Assembly (NCBI RefSeq): GCF_001865065.1
Contig: NZ_MJGN01000001.1
Coordinates: 149,905-212,660 of the forward strand
Direction: 5' to 3'
Source: Curtobacterium sp. MCBA15_008
Lineage (GTDB): Bacteria; Actinomycetota; Actinomycetes; Actinomycetales; Microbacteriaceae
DNA: 62,756 bases
Within the stretch, counting starts at the first letter, position 1; every line of letters starts with the position of its first letter. Positions 25,994 through 35,026 of the stretch are shown piece by piece. The notes under the pieces were generated by a model. It made no database searches. It was not told the origin of the DNA and saw nothing but the letters and a program-made list of their open reading frames with translations. The position numbers were made by a program, and so were the translations under genes.

Positions 25994-26061
25994 CGAGACT
26001 CGGGCTGAGCGACCTCTCTCGGGCTCCGCGCCACGAGATCAGTCGCCCAGCCCGAGTCTCG
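25994..26061. repeat. Intergenic inverted repeat, ACTCGGGCT word
   Basis: Arms of 20 bases (CGAGACTCGGGCTGAGCGAC and its complement with one mismatch) flank a 28-base loop. It lies past the stop of the sugar ABC operon and may terminate it. A run of eight G precedes it (25982-25989). Confidence 0.75.
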
Positions 26062-26076
26062 GGTGGGGCAGTGTGC

Positions 26077-26916
26077 CTACTTCACCGCGCCGGCGGTCAG
26101 ACCGGCCACGAACTGGCGCTGCACGATGAGGAACGCGGCCACGACCGGGATCGACACGACGAGCGACGCCGCCATCACCTGGTTCCAGTAGACGTTCGTC
26201 TGCGTCGAGTACTGCTGCAGACCGACTGCCAGGGTGGAGCCGAGCCCGTTCGTCATGACCGAGGCGAAGAGGACCTCACCCCAGGCGGTCATGAACGAGT
26301 AGATCCCGACCGCCACCAGACCCGGACGGGCCGAGGGCAGGATGACCCGGAACAGGGCACCCATCGGGCCGGAGCCGTCGACCATCGCGGCCTCGTCGAG
26401 CTCCCGCGGGATGGTCTCGAAGTAGCCCGCGAGCATCCAGATCGAGAACGGGAGCGTGAACGTCAGGTACGTGATGATCAGGCCGGTCCAGCTGCCGACG
26501 AGCTGGATGCCGAGCGAGTTCCCGAGGTTCGTGAAGATGAGGAACAGCGGCAGCAGGAACAGCACGCCGGGGAACATCTGGGTGGAGAGCACCGCGGTGG
26601 TGAAGGTGCTCTTGCCCTTGAAGTTCCAGCGCGAGACACCGTAGGCGGCGAACGTCGCGATGATCAGCGAGAACACCGTCGCGACCGTGCAGACCACGAG
26701 CGAGTTGATGAAGTACCGGCCGAGCGGCACCGTCGACCACATGTCGATGAACGGCTGGAAGGTGATGTTCGACGGGATCCACGTGAAGTTGTCCTGCACG
26801 TCCCCGAGGGGCTTGATCGCCGTGGTGATCATCACGTAGAGCGGAACGACCGTGAACAGCGTCAGGACGATCAGGGTGATGATCTTGAAGGACTTGGCGC
26901 CAGTTGTCTCACGCAC
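26077..26916 (-). CDS. Carbohydrate ABC transporter permease, MalG/CUT1 type
   Basis: About 279 residues with six membrane segments. The EAA loop reads ELDEAAMVDGSGPMGALFRV with ILPSARPGL after it, the ATPase contact of binding-protein-dependent permeases. The GTG start lies inside the end of the MalF-type gene (8-bp overlap). No ATPase gene is in the cluster, so a shared MsiK-like ATPase elsewhere is likely, as is common for actinobacterial CUT1 systems. Confidence 0.94.
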   Translation of the reverse strand: MRETTGAKSFKIITLIVLTLFTVVPLYVMITTAIKPLGDVQDNFTWIPSNITFQPFIDMWSTVPLGRYFINSLVVCTVATVFSLIIATFAAYGVSRWNFKGKSTFTTAVLSTQMFPGVLFLLPLFLIFTNLGNSLGIQLVGSWTGLIITYLTFTLPFSIWMLAGYFETIPRELDEAAMVDGSGPMGALFRVILPSARPGLVAVGIYSFMTAWGEVLFASVMTNGLGSTLAVGLQQYSTQTNVYWNQVMAASLVVSIPVVAAFLIVQRQFVAGLTAGAVK

Positions 26917-27904
26917 GGACGGACCTCCGGTTGGTCACGGCGAGGTAGATGCCGGTGACGACGAGCAGGAAGAGCAGGAGCAGGACGCTCATCGCGGCAC
27001 CGGAGCCGAAGTTCCAGGTGATGAACGAGGCGTTGTAGATGTGGAAGCTCAGCAGGTCCGCGGCGGGTGGTTGCGCGGTCGAGCCGAACAGCACGAACGG
27101 TGTGTTGAAGTCGTTGAACGTCCACAGGAACATCACGAGCACGAGCGTGACGTTGACCGGGCGGACCATCGGCAGCGTGATCGAGCGCCACTGGCGGAAC
27201 GGCTTGGCACCGTCGACCGAGGCGGCTTCGTACACGTCGTTCGGCACGGACTGCAGACCGGCCATCAGCATCAGGAACGCGAAGGGCCAGGTCTTCCAGA
27301 TCGCGACGACGACCACGGCGACGAAGGCGTTGTTGCCGATCAGCCAGAACGGGGCGTTGCCACCGAAGAGGTGCAGCTGGTCGACGAGCAGGTGGTTCAG
27401 CGCGCCGGTGTCGCGCTGGAACATGAACTTCCAGGTGATCACGCCGGCGTACATCGGCAGCGCGTAGGGCACCAGGAACAGGGTGCGGAAGAGTCCGCGA
27501 CCGGCGAACGGCTTCTGCAGCGCGACCGCCGCGGCCATGCCGAAGGTCCAGGAGAGCCCGACCACGAGCACCGTGAAGGCGCAGGTGATGAGGAACGAGT
27601 TGAGGACGCCCTTGCCGATCGCCTGGTCGAAGTCGACCACGACGGCGTAGTTGCCGAACCCGGCGAAGGGGGCGGCGCCCCAGTTCGCGATGAAGTACTT
27701 GGTGAGCTGGATGAACGAGATCCAGATGCCGACGAGCATCGGCACGATGTGGATGAGCAGCTCGAAGAGGATGGCCGGCGCGACGAGCGCGTAGGGCAGC
27801 CAGTGACGCTTCGGCTTCCGACCCGGCTGCGGACCCGACAGGGTCGGCGCCTTCGTGTGGGTCAGGTCGATGCTCTCGGAATCGGGCAGGACCGAGGTGG
27901 ACAT
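26909..27904 (-). CDS. Carbohydrate ABC transporter permease, MalF/CUT1 type
   Basis: About 331 residues, with a cytoplasmic lead (about 1-38) and six membrane segments. The EAA loop is DVYEAASVDGAKPFRQWRSI followed by TLPMVRPV. The ATG at 27904 is preferred to an upstream in-frame start at 28000, whose extra residues are arginine/proline-rich and lie over the intergenic region. It forms the channel with the MalG-type protein. It is separated from the binding-protein gene by a strong hairpin, consistent with higher expression of the binding protein. Confidence 0.93.
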   Translation of the reverse strand: MSTSVLPDSESIDLTHTKAPTLSGPQPGRKPKRHWLPYALVAPAILFELLIHIVPMLVGIWISFIQLTKYFIANWGAAPFAGFGNYAVVVDFDQAIGKGVLNSFLITCAFTVLVVGLSWTFGMAAAVALQKPFAGRGLFRTLFLVPYALPMYAGVITWKFMFQRDTGALNHLLVDQLHLFGGNAPFWLIGNNAFVAVVVVAIWKTWPFAFLMLMAGLQSVPNDVYEAASVDGAKPFRQWRSITLPMVRPVNVTLVLVMFLWTFNDFNTPFVLFGSTAQPPAADLLSFHIYNASFITWNFGSGAAMSVLLLLFLLVVTGIYLAVTNRRSVRA

Positions 27905-28028
27905 GGGTGGTGGCCTTTCGGCAGGAGGAGGATCGGGGCTTCGCGCCCGTGACCGTGGCAGCGGTCTGGAGGCGCGGCATGCGTGAGCCGATGCGCTCAC
28001 CCCCGGCGCGGGGCCGGGTGCGGGGGGT

Positions 28029-28069
28029 GGAGGCCCGGGACGCGTCCTGCGGACGCGCCCCGGGCCTCC
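28029..28069 (-). terminator. Hairpin after the sugar-binding protein gene
   Basis: 19-base arms beginning GGAGGCCCGGG and ending CCCGGGCCTCC with one mismatch and a 3-base loop, 9 bp past the binding-protein stop. It probably attenuates read-through into the permease genes. Confidence 0.6.
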
Positions 28070-28077
28070 AGGCTGGA

Positions 28078-29379
28078 TCAGCCGTTCGCCTGGGACACCT
28101 GGTCCTGGGCGGTCTGGAGCGCGGTCTTGATGTCCGACTCGGACACCTTCGAACCGGTGGCGATCTTCGCGAACATGTCGTTCATCGCCTTGCCGACCGT
28201 GGACTCGAACTGGTCCTCGGCGGGCACCAGCGGGAGCGGCTTCGCCTTGTTGTTGTAGATGTCGAGGAACGTCTTCGTCTGCTCGTCGGTGACCGAGTCA
28301 GCAGCCGCGGCGAGCACCGGGAGAGCCGAGTACGGCTTGTCCAGCGTCGTCTGCGTGTCCATGCTCGTCATGTACTTGACGAACTTGAGCGCGCCGTCCT
28401 TGTTCTTCGTGTTCTTGAACACCGACAGGTTGATGCCGGCCGGGAAGCTGGCGATCTCCTTGCCACCGGACGGGGCCGGCAGCGGCACGACGCCGAACTC
28501 GTCCGACTTCATCCCGAGGGACTCGATCGTCGCGTTCGCGTTGTTCTGGTTGAGGATGAACGCGGCCTTCTTCTTCGCGAAGTCCGTGGTCGACTGGGTC
28601 GCGTTGTCGTACTGCGCGTTCGACGGGTTCGCGACCTTGGCGTCCTGCATCAGGTCGAGGTAGCGCTTGATGCCGTCGACGTTGGCCTTCGACGTGAACG
28701 TCGGCTTGCCGTCCTTGTCGAACCACTCGCCACCGTTCTGTGCCGAGTTGATGAACGCGAAGTGCGAGTTCTCGGTGTACGAACCGCCAGCGAGGCTGAA
28801 CCCGTAGGTGTCACCCGTCGTCAGCTTCTTGGCGTCGGCGACCAGGTCCTCCCACGTCGTCGGCGGGGTGATGCCGGCGTCGGAGAGCATCTTCTTGTTG
28901 TAGTACAGGCCGTACGCGAGGCCGTAGAGCGGGACGCTCGTGACGGTCTTGCCGGGCGCGCCACCCGTGGAGAGCGCGACCTTGCCGAACTTGTCGGACC
29001 CACCGATCGCCTTCATCTCCGAGTCACCGAACTCCTGGAAGGCGCCGGTGGCCTGGAGCGAGGTCGCCCAGGTGTTGCCGATGTTGACGACGTCCGGGCC
29101 CTGGCCCGAGGTGACGGCGGTCTGGATCTTGTTCTGCAGGTCGTTCCAGCCGATGACCTGGAGGTTGACCTTGATCCCGGTCTCCTTCGTGAACTTCTTG
29201 AGGACGGGGGTCAGCACCTCCTTGTCGTTCTGGAGCGACGTGCCCTGGTTGGACGCCCAGTAGGTGAGCGTCTTGGAGTCGCCGCCGGAGCCGGAGGACC
29301 CGGAGGAGCAGGCTGCGAGGCCGGTCACGGTGAGTGCCGCGGCCGCGGTGATGGCCAGTGCGCGGATGGCAGTGCGCAT
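28078..29379 (-). CDS. Sugar ABC transporter substrate-binding lipoprotein
   Basis: About 433 residues, a type 1 extracellular solute-binding protein. The signal peptide ends in lipobox LAAC (Cys24), followed by a Ser/Gly linker. LTYWASNQGTSLQNDKEVLTP, FTKETGIKVNLQVIGWNDL and GPDVVNIGNTWATSL are the standard N-lobe features. It captures an oligosaccharide or monosaccharide for the two permeases downstream. The sugar cannot be named from sequence. AGAGAG lies before the ATG. Confidence 0.94.
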   Translation of the reverse strand: MRTAIRALAITAAAALTVTGLAACSSGSSGSGGDSKTLTYWASNQGTSLQNDKEVLTPVLKKFTKETGIKVNLQVIGWNDLQNKIQTAVTSGQGPDVVNIGNTWATSLQATGAFQEFGDSEMKAIGGSDKFGKVALSTGGAPGKTVTSVPLYGLAYGLYYNKKMLSDAGITPPTTWEDLVADAKKLTTGDTYGFSLAGGSYTENSHFAFINSAQNGGEWFDKDGKPTFTSKANVDGIKRYLDLMQDAKVANPSNAQYDNATQSTTDFAKKKAAFILNQNNANATIESLGMKSDEFGVVPLPAPSGGKEIASFPAGINLSVFKNTKNKDGALKFVKYMTSMDTQTTLDKPYSALPVLAAAADSVTDEQTKTFLDIYNNKAKPLPLVPAEDQFESTVGKAMNDMFAKIATGSKVSESDIKTALQTAQDQVSQANG

Positions 29380-29480
29380 GACTCTCTACTTTCTCGTCGT
29401 TGAGATGGTGCAGGGGATGGAAAGGGTGTTGCTGTCGGGTGCTGCTGTGTGGTGCGGTGTCGCCCGGTCCGTGGCGGCCG

Positions 29481-29508
29481 GGGTCCCGTCCGTCTCCGGG
29501 CGGGACCC
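29481..29508 (-). terminator. Hairpin downstream of the Gfo/Idh/MocA gene
   Basis: Arms GGGTCCCG and CGGGACCC around 12 bases, within 6 bp of the oxidoreductase stop, ahead of the binding-protein gene. Confidence 0.45.
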
Positions 29509-29513
29509 GTCCG

Positions 29514-30665
29514 TCAGGACAGGGTGGACGCCGCGGGGTCCCAGCCCTCGGGGAGGGTCGGGGAGGGTGCGACGGTGCTCTCGACGAGCACTGCCGCACC
29601 ACGTTCGGCTGCCTCGGCGATGGAGACCATCACGTCGAGGACGTGGAAGGCGAGGGCACCGGGAACCCGGTTCTCCTCACCGGCGCGGAGGGCACGGGCG
29701 AGGTCGACCACGCCGGTTCCGCGCGAGTAGGTGGACCCCACGGCGGGGATCGTCTCGGGCTCCTCGGCGCCGAGCGCGTACAGCTCGGTGTCGCCGTCGA
29801 AGTTGTTCGGGTCGGGGAACACGACCGTGCCGGTCTCGCCCGCGATCTCGACGAAGCCGGTGCGGCCGCGGTCGGACTCGAACGAGAAGACGCTCTGCGC
29901 GCTGCCGCCGTTCTCGAACTCGATGAGTGCCGAGTGGTTCGTCGGGACGTCGACCGGGAACTCGGTGCCGGCCTTCGGGCCGGAGCCGATCGTGCGCGTG
30001 GCACGGGACTTCGACGAGGTCGCCGTCACCTTCGCCACCGGGCCGAACGCCTGCACGAGGGTCGTGATGTAGTACGGGCCGATGTCGAACAGCGGGCCCG
30101 CGCCGTACGCGAACAGGAACTCGGGGCTCGGGTGCCACGACTCCGGACCGGGGCTCTGGAAGAGCGTCAGGCCGTTGAGGGGTGTACCGATCCGGCCGTC
30201 GCGGATGGTGCGGAGGGCCGTCTGCAGCCCGGCGCCGAGGAACGTGTCCGGGGCGACGCTGACCGTCTTGCCCGCGGCACGTGCGGCCTCGCGCAGTTCG
30301 GCGGCGCTCGAGCGGTCGAGGGCGTAGGGCTTCTCGCCCCAGACGTGCTTGCCGGCGGCGAGGGCCTGCAGGGCGACCTCGACGTGGGCGGCCGGGATGG
30401 TCAGGTTGACGACGATCTCGATGTCGTCGTTCGCCAGGAGCTCCTCGACGGTGCCGGAACCGGCGACTCCCCACTTCTCGGCCTGGGCGGCGGCGCGCGG
30501 CAGGTCGATGTCGGCGATGAAGTGGACCTTCACGTCGGGGAAGACGGTGAGGTTCGAGAGGTACTGGTCCGAGATGACCCCGGCGCCGATGACGCCGACG
30601 CCGACGGGACCGGTGCGCTTGGTGTCGTCGGTCGTCGTGCCGGTGGTGGTCGTGGTGTCGGTCAT
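29514..30665 (-). CDS. Gfo/Idh/MocA family oxidoreductase
   Basis: About 383 residues. The N-terminal Rossmann domain has GVGVIGAGVISDQYL and the acidic IADIDLPRA for NAD(P); the conserved EKPYALD contains the family's active-site lysine. The C-terminal half is the alpha/beta substrate domain. It probably oxidises or epimerises a sugar or inositol-like compound brought in by the adjacent transporter. Its ATG overlaps the isomerase stop (ATGA). Confidence 0.92.
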   Translation of the reverse strand: MTDTTTTTGTTTDDTKRTGPVGVGVIGAGVISDQYLSNLTVFPDVKVHFIADIDLPRAAAQAEKWGVAGSGTVEELLANDDIEIVVNLTIPAAHVEVALQALAAGKHVWGEKPYALDRSSAAELREAARAAGKTVSVAPDTFLGAGLQTALRTIRDGRIGTPLNGLTLFQSPGPESWHPSPEFLFAYGAGPLFDIGPYYITTLVQAFGPVAKVTATSSKSRATRTIGSGPKAGTEFPVDVPTNHSALIEFENGGSAQSVFSFESDRGRTGFVEIAGETGTVVFPDPNNFDGDTELYALGAEEPETIPAVGSTYSRGTGVVDLARALRAGEENRVPGALAFHVLDVMVSIAEAAERGAAVLVESTVAPSPTLPEGWDPAASTLS

Positions 30666-31408
30666 GCGCGGGCCCCCTCGAGGAACGTGTAGGAGTCGGC
30701 GACGGCCTGGAACACGTCGCCCTCGTGGTCGTCGAGCTCGATCACGTGCAGGGCGTCGGGCGCCGCGGCGATGATCTCGCGGATCGGCATGATGCCGTTG
30801 CCGACGGCGACCTGCTTCTTGTCGTCGTGCGAGCCGTCGCCGTCCTTGACGTGCAGGAACTGCACCTTGTCGCCGTACTTGCCGATGATCGAGACCGGGT
30901 CGTCGCCGCCGACCTTCACCCAGTACGTGTCGAGCTCGAGGACGACGTCGTCGGACAGGGCGTCGGCGAAGACCTCGTAGGCGCTGACGCCGTCGATGCG
31001 GTTCGAGAACTCGAACGCGTGGTTGTGGTAGCCGAGCGTCAGGCCGTGGTCGGCCGCGCGCGGGGCGAGGGCGCTGAGCTCACGGGCGATCGCCTCGACG
31101 TCCTCGCGGGTGGTCCAGCGGGCCTCGTCGATGTGCGGGTCGATCAGCGTCTGGGTGCCGATCGTCGCGGTGGCGTGGAAGATGCGCTCGAGGTCCTGCT
31201 CTCCGGCGTCCAGCAGCCGGGCGTGACCGCTCGGCGCGGCGAGGCCGGCGTCCTTCAGGGCGGTCGCGTACTCGTCGGCGCGGTCCACGTAGCCGAAGAG
31301 CTCGACGTTCGTGAAGCCGATGCCGGCGATGCGCTGCAGGGTGCCGGGAAGATCAGCACCGAGGGCGTCGCGGACCGTGTAGAGCTGGACCGAAAGCGGT
31401 TGGGTCAC
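30662..31408 (-). CDS. Sugar phosphate isomerase/epimerase (xylose-isomerase-like TIM barrel)
   Basis: About 248 residues. LSVQLYTVRDAL opens a TIM barrel; LGYHNHAFEF, VVLELDTYWVKVGG, VQFLHVKDGDG and VIELDDHEGD supply the Glu, Asp and His metal ligands of the family. The GTG start at 31408 follows GAGGAG by eight bases; an upstream in-frame start at 31675 would overlap the ROK gene and is rejected. It is first in the operon isomerase, oxidoreductase, binding protein, permeases. Confidence 0.92.
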   Translation of the reverse strand: MTQPLSVQLYTVRDALGADLPGTLQRIAGIGFTNVELFGYVDRADEYATALKDAGLAAPSGHARLLDAGEQDLERIFHATATIGTQTLIDPHIDEARWTTREDVEAIARELSALAPRAADHGLTLGYHNHAFEFSNRIDGVSAYEVFADALSDDVVLELDTYWVKVGGDDPVSIIGKYGDKVQFLHVKDGDGSHDDKKQVAVGNGIMPIREIIAAAPDALHVIELDDHEGDVFQAVADSYTFLEGARA

Positions 31409-31468
31409 CAGGGGTTCTCCTCGTCGAGATGGTGGTGGTCGACTTCGACCGAGCGTCACACTACGAGG

Positions 31469-31494
31469 ACTTTTGTCGGCGGTCAAGCAGAAGT
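31469..31494. promoter_or_regulatory. Candidate ROK operator
   Basis: ACTTTTGTC and AGCAGAAGT form an imperfect inverted repeat separated by eight bases, in the 146-bp divergent region between the ROK gene and the sugar operon. Confidence 0.4.
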
Positions 31495-31554
31495 TCGAGG
31501 AATGTCGACGTACTTCGTTGCGTGGCGCGTTCGATGTGTGCTTCACTCCCCCAC

Positions 31555-32766
31555 ATGGTCGACTTGACTCGGACGGCAGCGTCGCCTCCGGTCGGGACGA
31601 GCGAGCTCTTCCAGATCCTCCGCGACGGCGTGCCGCGCACCAGGGCAGAGCTCGCCGCACTGACAGGACTCGCACGCTCGACGATCGGCGTGCGCCTCGA
31701 TGCCCTCATCGAGGTCGGGCTCGTCGGACCGGTGGACACCGCAGCCTCCACCGGTGGGCGTCCGCCTGCCCAGGTGGCACTGAAGCCCCGCGCCCGGCTC
31801 GTCATCGCCGCCGACCTCGGAGCCTCGCACGGCCGCGTCGCCGTGACCGACCTCGTCGCCGCACCCCTCGCCTCGCGCGAGGCTCGGATCGACATCGCCG
31901 CCGGCCCCGTCCCCACGCTCACCTGGCTCGTCGAGACCGTCGACGCCCTGCTCGACGAGGTCGGGCGCTCCCGCGACGACGTCATCGCGATCGGCATCGG
32001 TGTGCCCGGCCCGGTCGAGTTCTCCACCGGACGCCCCGCGAACCCGCCGATCATGCCCGGCTGGGACGGCTTCGACGTGCCCGGCTGGCTCCGTGGGCAC
32101 ATCGCCGCGCACGTGCTGCTCGACAACGACGTGAACATCGCGGCGCTCGGCGAACGCGAACACGGCTGGCCGGACGTCGACCACCTGCTCTTCGTCAAGG
32201 TCGCCACCGGCATCGGCTCCGGCATCGTGTCCGACGGCGAGCTCCAGCGCGGCGCCCAGGGCACCGCAGGCGACATCGGCCACGTGCGGGTCTCGCGCGC
32301 CGGCGACGTCCCCTGCCACTGCGGCAACACCGGCTGCCTCGAGGCCGTCGCGTCCGGCCCCGCGATCGCCCGCGGGCTCCGGGCGAAGGGGCACGACGTG
32401 CAGACCAGCGCTGACGTCATCGACCTGGTGAACCGGTCCGACCTCGACGCGATCTACGCGGTCCGGCAGGCCGGGCGCGACATCGGCGAGGTCCTGGCGA
32501 CCTGCGTCTCGCTGATGAACCCGTCCGTGATCGCACTCGGCGGCTCGATCACCCAGGCCGGGGAGCACCTGCTCGCCGGCGTGCGCGAGGTCGTCTACTC
32601 CCGCTCCATGCCCCTCGCGACCGAGCACCTGGTCATCGCGCAGTCCCGTGCCGGGTCCGTCGCGGCGCTGCAGGGAGCCGCGGCCCTCGCCATCGGCTAC
32701 GCACTCTCCCCCGCCGGCGTCGACGAGCTCGTCGCGTACGCCGAGGGTCGCCAGCTCGTGTCCTGA
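31555..32766 (+). CDS. ROK family transcriptional regulator
   Basis: About 403 residues. The N-terminal winged helix (about 12-70) contains TRAELAALTGLARSTIGVRL; the sugar-kinase-like domain has AADLGASHGRVAV, GIGVPGPVEF and the zinc motif CHCGNTGCLEA. As XylR/NagC-like repressors do, it should bind DNA and release it with a sugar ligand. The ATG at 31555 is chosen because earlier residues lie over the divergent promoter region. Expected target: the divergently transcribed sugar operon. Confidence 0.94.
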   Translation: MVDLTRTAASPPVGTSELFQILRDGVPRTRAELAALTGLARSTIGVRLDALIEVGLVGPVDTAASTGGRPPAQVALKPRARLVIAADLGASHGRVAVTDLVAAPLASREARIDIAAGPVPTLTWLVETVDALLDEVGRSRDDVIAIGIGVPGPVEFSTGRPANPPIMPGWDGFDVPGWLRGHIAAHVLLDNDVNIAALGEREHGWPDVDHLLFVKVATGIGSGIVSDGELQRGAQGTAGDIGHVRVSRAGDVPCHCGNTGCLEAVASGPAIARGLRAKGHDVQTSADVIDLVNRSDLDAIYAVRQAGRDIGEVLATCVSLMNPSVIALGGSITQAGEHLLAGVREVVYSRSMPLATEHLVIAQSRAGSVAALQGAAALAIGYALSPAGVDELVAYAEGRQLVS

Positions 32767-32821
32767 GCACGCGCCGGTGCGTCGGTTTCGCGACGTCGGT
32801 GCGCGGGGGGACAATCGTCGG

Positions 32822-33556
32822 GTGACGATCGTGCAGCCCACCCTCTGGGGTGACCTGGATCCGGGCCTGGAGCTCGACCCGGGTTCCGGCCTGGAGGCGC
32901 GCCCCACCCCCGGGACGCCCGCTGCGGTCGCGCACGCCCCGGCTCCGGACCGCCGTGGTCACGACGCGTTCACCGCGTTGCGCGGGCACACCGAGCGGAT
33001 CGTGGCGCACTCGTCCGACCGCGTCGCGTGGCTCCGCGCCCGGGCGATGGGGATCACCGCGACCGACGTCGCCCGACTCGCCTCGTTGCGCGCCGTCGAC
33101 GCCGTCGTCACCGACAAGCGGTACGGCTCCCGGTTCTCCGGCAACTCGTACACCGAGCACGGCAAGGAACGCGAACCGGTCATCGCCGCCTGGGTCGCCG
33201 CGACGCACGGCATCCAGCCCTCGGCGCACCTGTTCCACGCCGCCGCGAACCGTGCGCACCTGGCGACACCGGACGGTGTCGGCGTCGACGGGGCCGCGCG
33301 GGTCGTGCTCGCCGAGATCAAGACCACCGGCAAGGCGTGGCGGAGCATCCCGCGCCACTACCTCCGGCAGATCTGGTGGCAGCAGTACGTCCTCGGCGCC
33401 GACCGCACCCTGTTCGTCTGGGAGCGCCACGACGAGTTCGTGCCCGTCGCCGACGAGCCCGAGTGCCGGTGGGTCGACCGCGACGACGACCAGATCCGCG
33501 GGCTCATCCAGCTCGCCGACCTCGTGCTCGACCGGCTGCGGGGCTTCCGGGTCTAG
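32822..33556 (+). CDS. YqaJ-type (lambda exonuclease-like) nuclease
   Basis: About 244 residues. A PD-(D/E)XK nuclease of the YqaJ viral recombinase family: MGITATDVARLA near the start, YTEHGKEREPVIAAW with the first acidic site, VLAEIKTTGKAW as the ExK catalytic motif, and IWWQQYVLGADRTLFV as the trailing Gln helix. In phages such enzymes resect DNA ends beside a single-strand annealing protein; none is encoded here, so it may be a domesticated repair nuclease. GTG start six bases after GACAAT. Its stop shares CTAG with the convergent Pr6Pr gene. Confidence 0.86.
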   Translation: MTIVQPTLWGDLDPGLELDPGSGLEARPTPGTPAAVAHAPAPDRRGHDAFTALRGHTERIVAHSSDRVAWLRARAMGITATDVARLASLRAVDAVVTDKRYGSRFSGNSYTEHGKEREPVIAAWVAATHGIQPSAHLFHAAANRAHLATPDGVGVDGAARVVLAEIKTTGKAWRSIPRHYLRQIWWQQYVLGADRTLFVWERHDEFVPVADEPECRWVDRDDDQIRGLIQLADLVLDRLRGFRV

Positions 33557-34161
33557 ACCTTCACGAGTCGGAGGCGACTCATCCCCACCACGAGCACGCC
33601 GAGCAGCACGATCGACGCCGCCACCCCGAGGCAGTACAGCGCGACGACGCCGTAGCCGAGGTCGGGGTTCAGGAACGGGTACGGCACCCACCCGTCGGTC
33701 GCTCCGCGGATCAGGATCACGATCGTCCACACCGCGGGGTAGAGCAGGAACCACCAGATGTGCCGGAACACCAGCCGGGCACGGTCCGAGAACAGCAGCC
33801 AGTCGAGCACCGCGTACAACGGCATGATCTTGTGCAGGATGTCGTTCGACCACTGCACCGAGGTCTGCACGTCGACGCTCGTCAGCAGGGTGTTGTAGAC
33901 GATGCCGGTCGTGGCGATGTACACCGTCGCCGCACCGCGGAACACCGACAGGCCGACGCCCTGGCGCTTCCGCTGCGCTGCAAGCACCAGCGTCGCCGCG
34001 AACGCCACCGCGACGATGATGTTCGACTGGATCGTGAAGTAGCCGAAGAAGTTCCAGAAGACGTAGTCGTCGAGCTTCGAGCTGACGAGCCACTGGCCGA
34101 GGATCGCCGCGACGACCGCGATCACGGCGATCAGGCGGAGCGAGTTCACGAGGATGCGCAC
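33553..34161 (-). CDS. Pr6Pr family membrane protein
   Basis: About 202 residues with six hydrophobic segments. NFFGYFTIQSNIIVAV, TTGIVYNTLL, HKIMPLYAVLDWLLF and GWVPYPFLNP are the conserved Pr6Pr (FAR-17a/AIG1-like) motifs. In eukaryotic relatives this fold includes lipid hydrolases; the bacterial role is unknown. The GTG start lies six bases after TAGCGT. The stop is tail-to-tail with the YqaJ gene, four bases shared. Confidence 0.88.
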   Translation of the reverse strand: MRILVNSLRLIAVIAVVAAILGQWLVSSKLDDYVFWNFFGYFTIQSNIIVAVAFAATLVLAAQRKRQGVGLSVFRGAATVYIATTGIVYNTLLTSVDVQTSVQWSNDILHKIMPLYAVLDWLLFSDRARLVFRHIWWFLLYPAVWTIVILIRGATDGWVPYPFLNPDLGYGVVALYCLGVAASIVLLGVLVVGMSRLRLVKV

Positions 34162-34167
34162 GTGGCC

Positions 34168-34173
34168 ACGCTA
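34168..34173 (-). promoter_or_regulatory. -10 element TAGCGT, leaderless promoter of the Pr6Pr gene
   Basis: TAGCGT-GGCCAC-GTG; no Shine-Dalgarno sequence. It lies just past the rplA terminator. Confidence 0.45.
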
Positions 34174-34200
34174 TCGGGACATCGTGCCGGGAACGCGAAA

Positions 34201-34228
34201 GGACCCGCACCGAAACCGGTGCGGGTCC
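34201..34228 (-). terminator. Terminator of rplK-rplA
   Basis: Arms GGACCCGCACCG and CGGTGCGGGTCC are perfect over 12 bp with a 4-base loop, followed by TTTCG on the minus strand, 20 bp past the rplA stop. Confidence 0.8.
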
Positions 34229-34247
34229 TTCGTTGCTGATCCGGGGA

Positions 34248-34937
34248 TCAGATGCTGTTGACGTCCAGCGGGATACCGGGGCCGAAGGTCGTCGAGACGG
34301 CGCCCTTCATGATGTAACGGCCCTTCGAGGCGCTCGGCTTGAGGCGGTTGACCTCTTCGAGAGCGGTCGAGATGTTCTCGTCGAGCTGCTCCGGCGTGAA
34401 CGAGGCCTTGCCGACGACGAAGTGCACGTTGGCGTGCTTGTCGACGCGGAACTCGATCTTGCCGCCCTTGATGTCGTTGACGGCCTGCGCCACGTTCGGG
34501 GTCACGGTGCCGGTCTTCGGGTTCGGCATGAGGCCACGCGGGCCGAGCACCTTACCGAGACGACCGACCTTGCCCATGAGCTCGGGCGTCGCGACGGCGG
34601 AGTCGAAGGCGGTGTAGCCCTCGGCGACCTTCGCGATGAGCTCGTCGCCACCGACCTCGTCCGCACCGGCGGCGATGGCGGCCTCAGCCGCAGCGCCCAC
34701 GGCGAAGACGATGACGCGGGCGGTCTTGCCCGTGCCGTGCGGCAGGATGACCGTGCCACGGACCATCTGGTCCGCCTTGCGCGGGTCGACGCCGAGCTTG
34801 AGGGCGACCTCGACGGTGGAGTCGGTCTTGGTCGAACCGGTCTCCTTCGCGAGGGCGACGGCCTCGGTGGGGGTGTAGAACTTGTCGGCCTCGATCTTCG
34901 CGGCCGCGGCCTGGTAGGCCTTGGACTTCTTCGCCAT
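34248..34937 (-). CDS. rplA: 50S ribosomal protein L1
   Basis: 229 residues, the usual length. [54 protein letters not shown] and [13 protein letters not shown] are diagnostic L1 segments. It binds 23S rRNA at the L1 stalk and can repress its own mRNA. AAGGAGAAC precedes the ATG; a longer reading frame extends to 35798 but has no start support. 89 bp downstream of rplK. Confidence 0.98.
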   Translation of the reverse strand: MAKKSKAYQAAAAKIEADKFYTPTEAVALAKETGSTKTDSTVEVALKLGVDPRKADQMVRGTVILPHGTGKTARVIVFAVGAAAEAAIAAGADEVGGDELIAKVAEGYTAFDSAVATPELMGKVGRLGKVLGPRGLMPNPKTGTVTPNVAQAVNDIKGGKIEFRVDKHANVHFVVGKASFTPEQLDENISTALEEVNRLKPSASKGRYIMKGAVSTTFGPGIPLDVNSI

Positions 34938-35026
34938 GGTGTTCTCCTTGGGAGCTACGTGGTTGACGAGCCGGCGACGGCTCTCCCACGGAAGGGTGTT
35001 TTGGGGGTGTGCCGGAGCGGTGAGGC

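Noticed and set aside
32822..33556. Prophage remnant
   Set aside because: Only one phage-type gene (YqaJ). No integrase, structural or lysis genes, and no att-like repeats at the tRNA genes.
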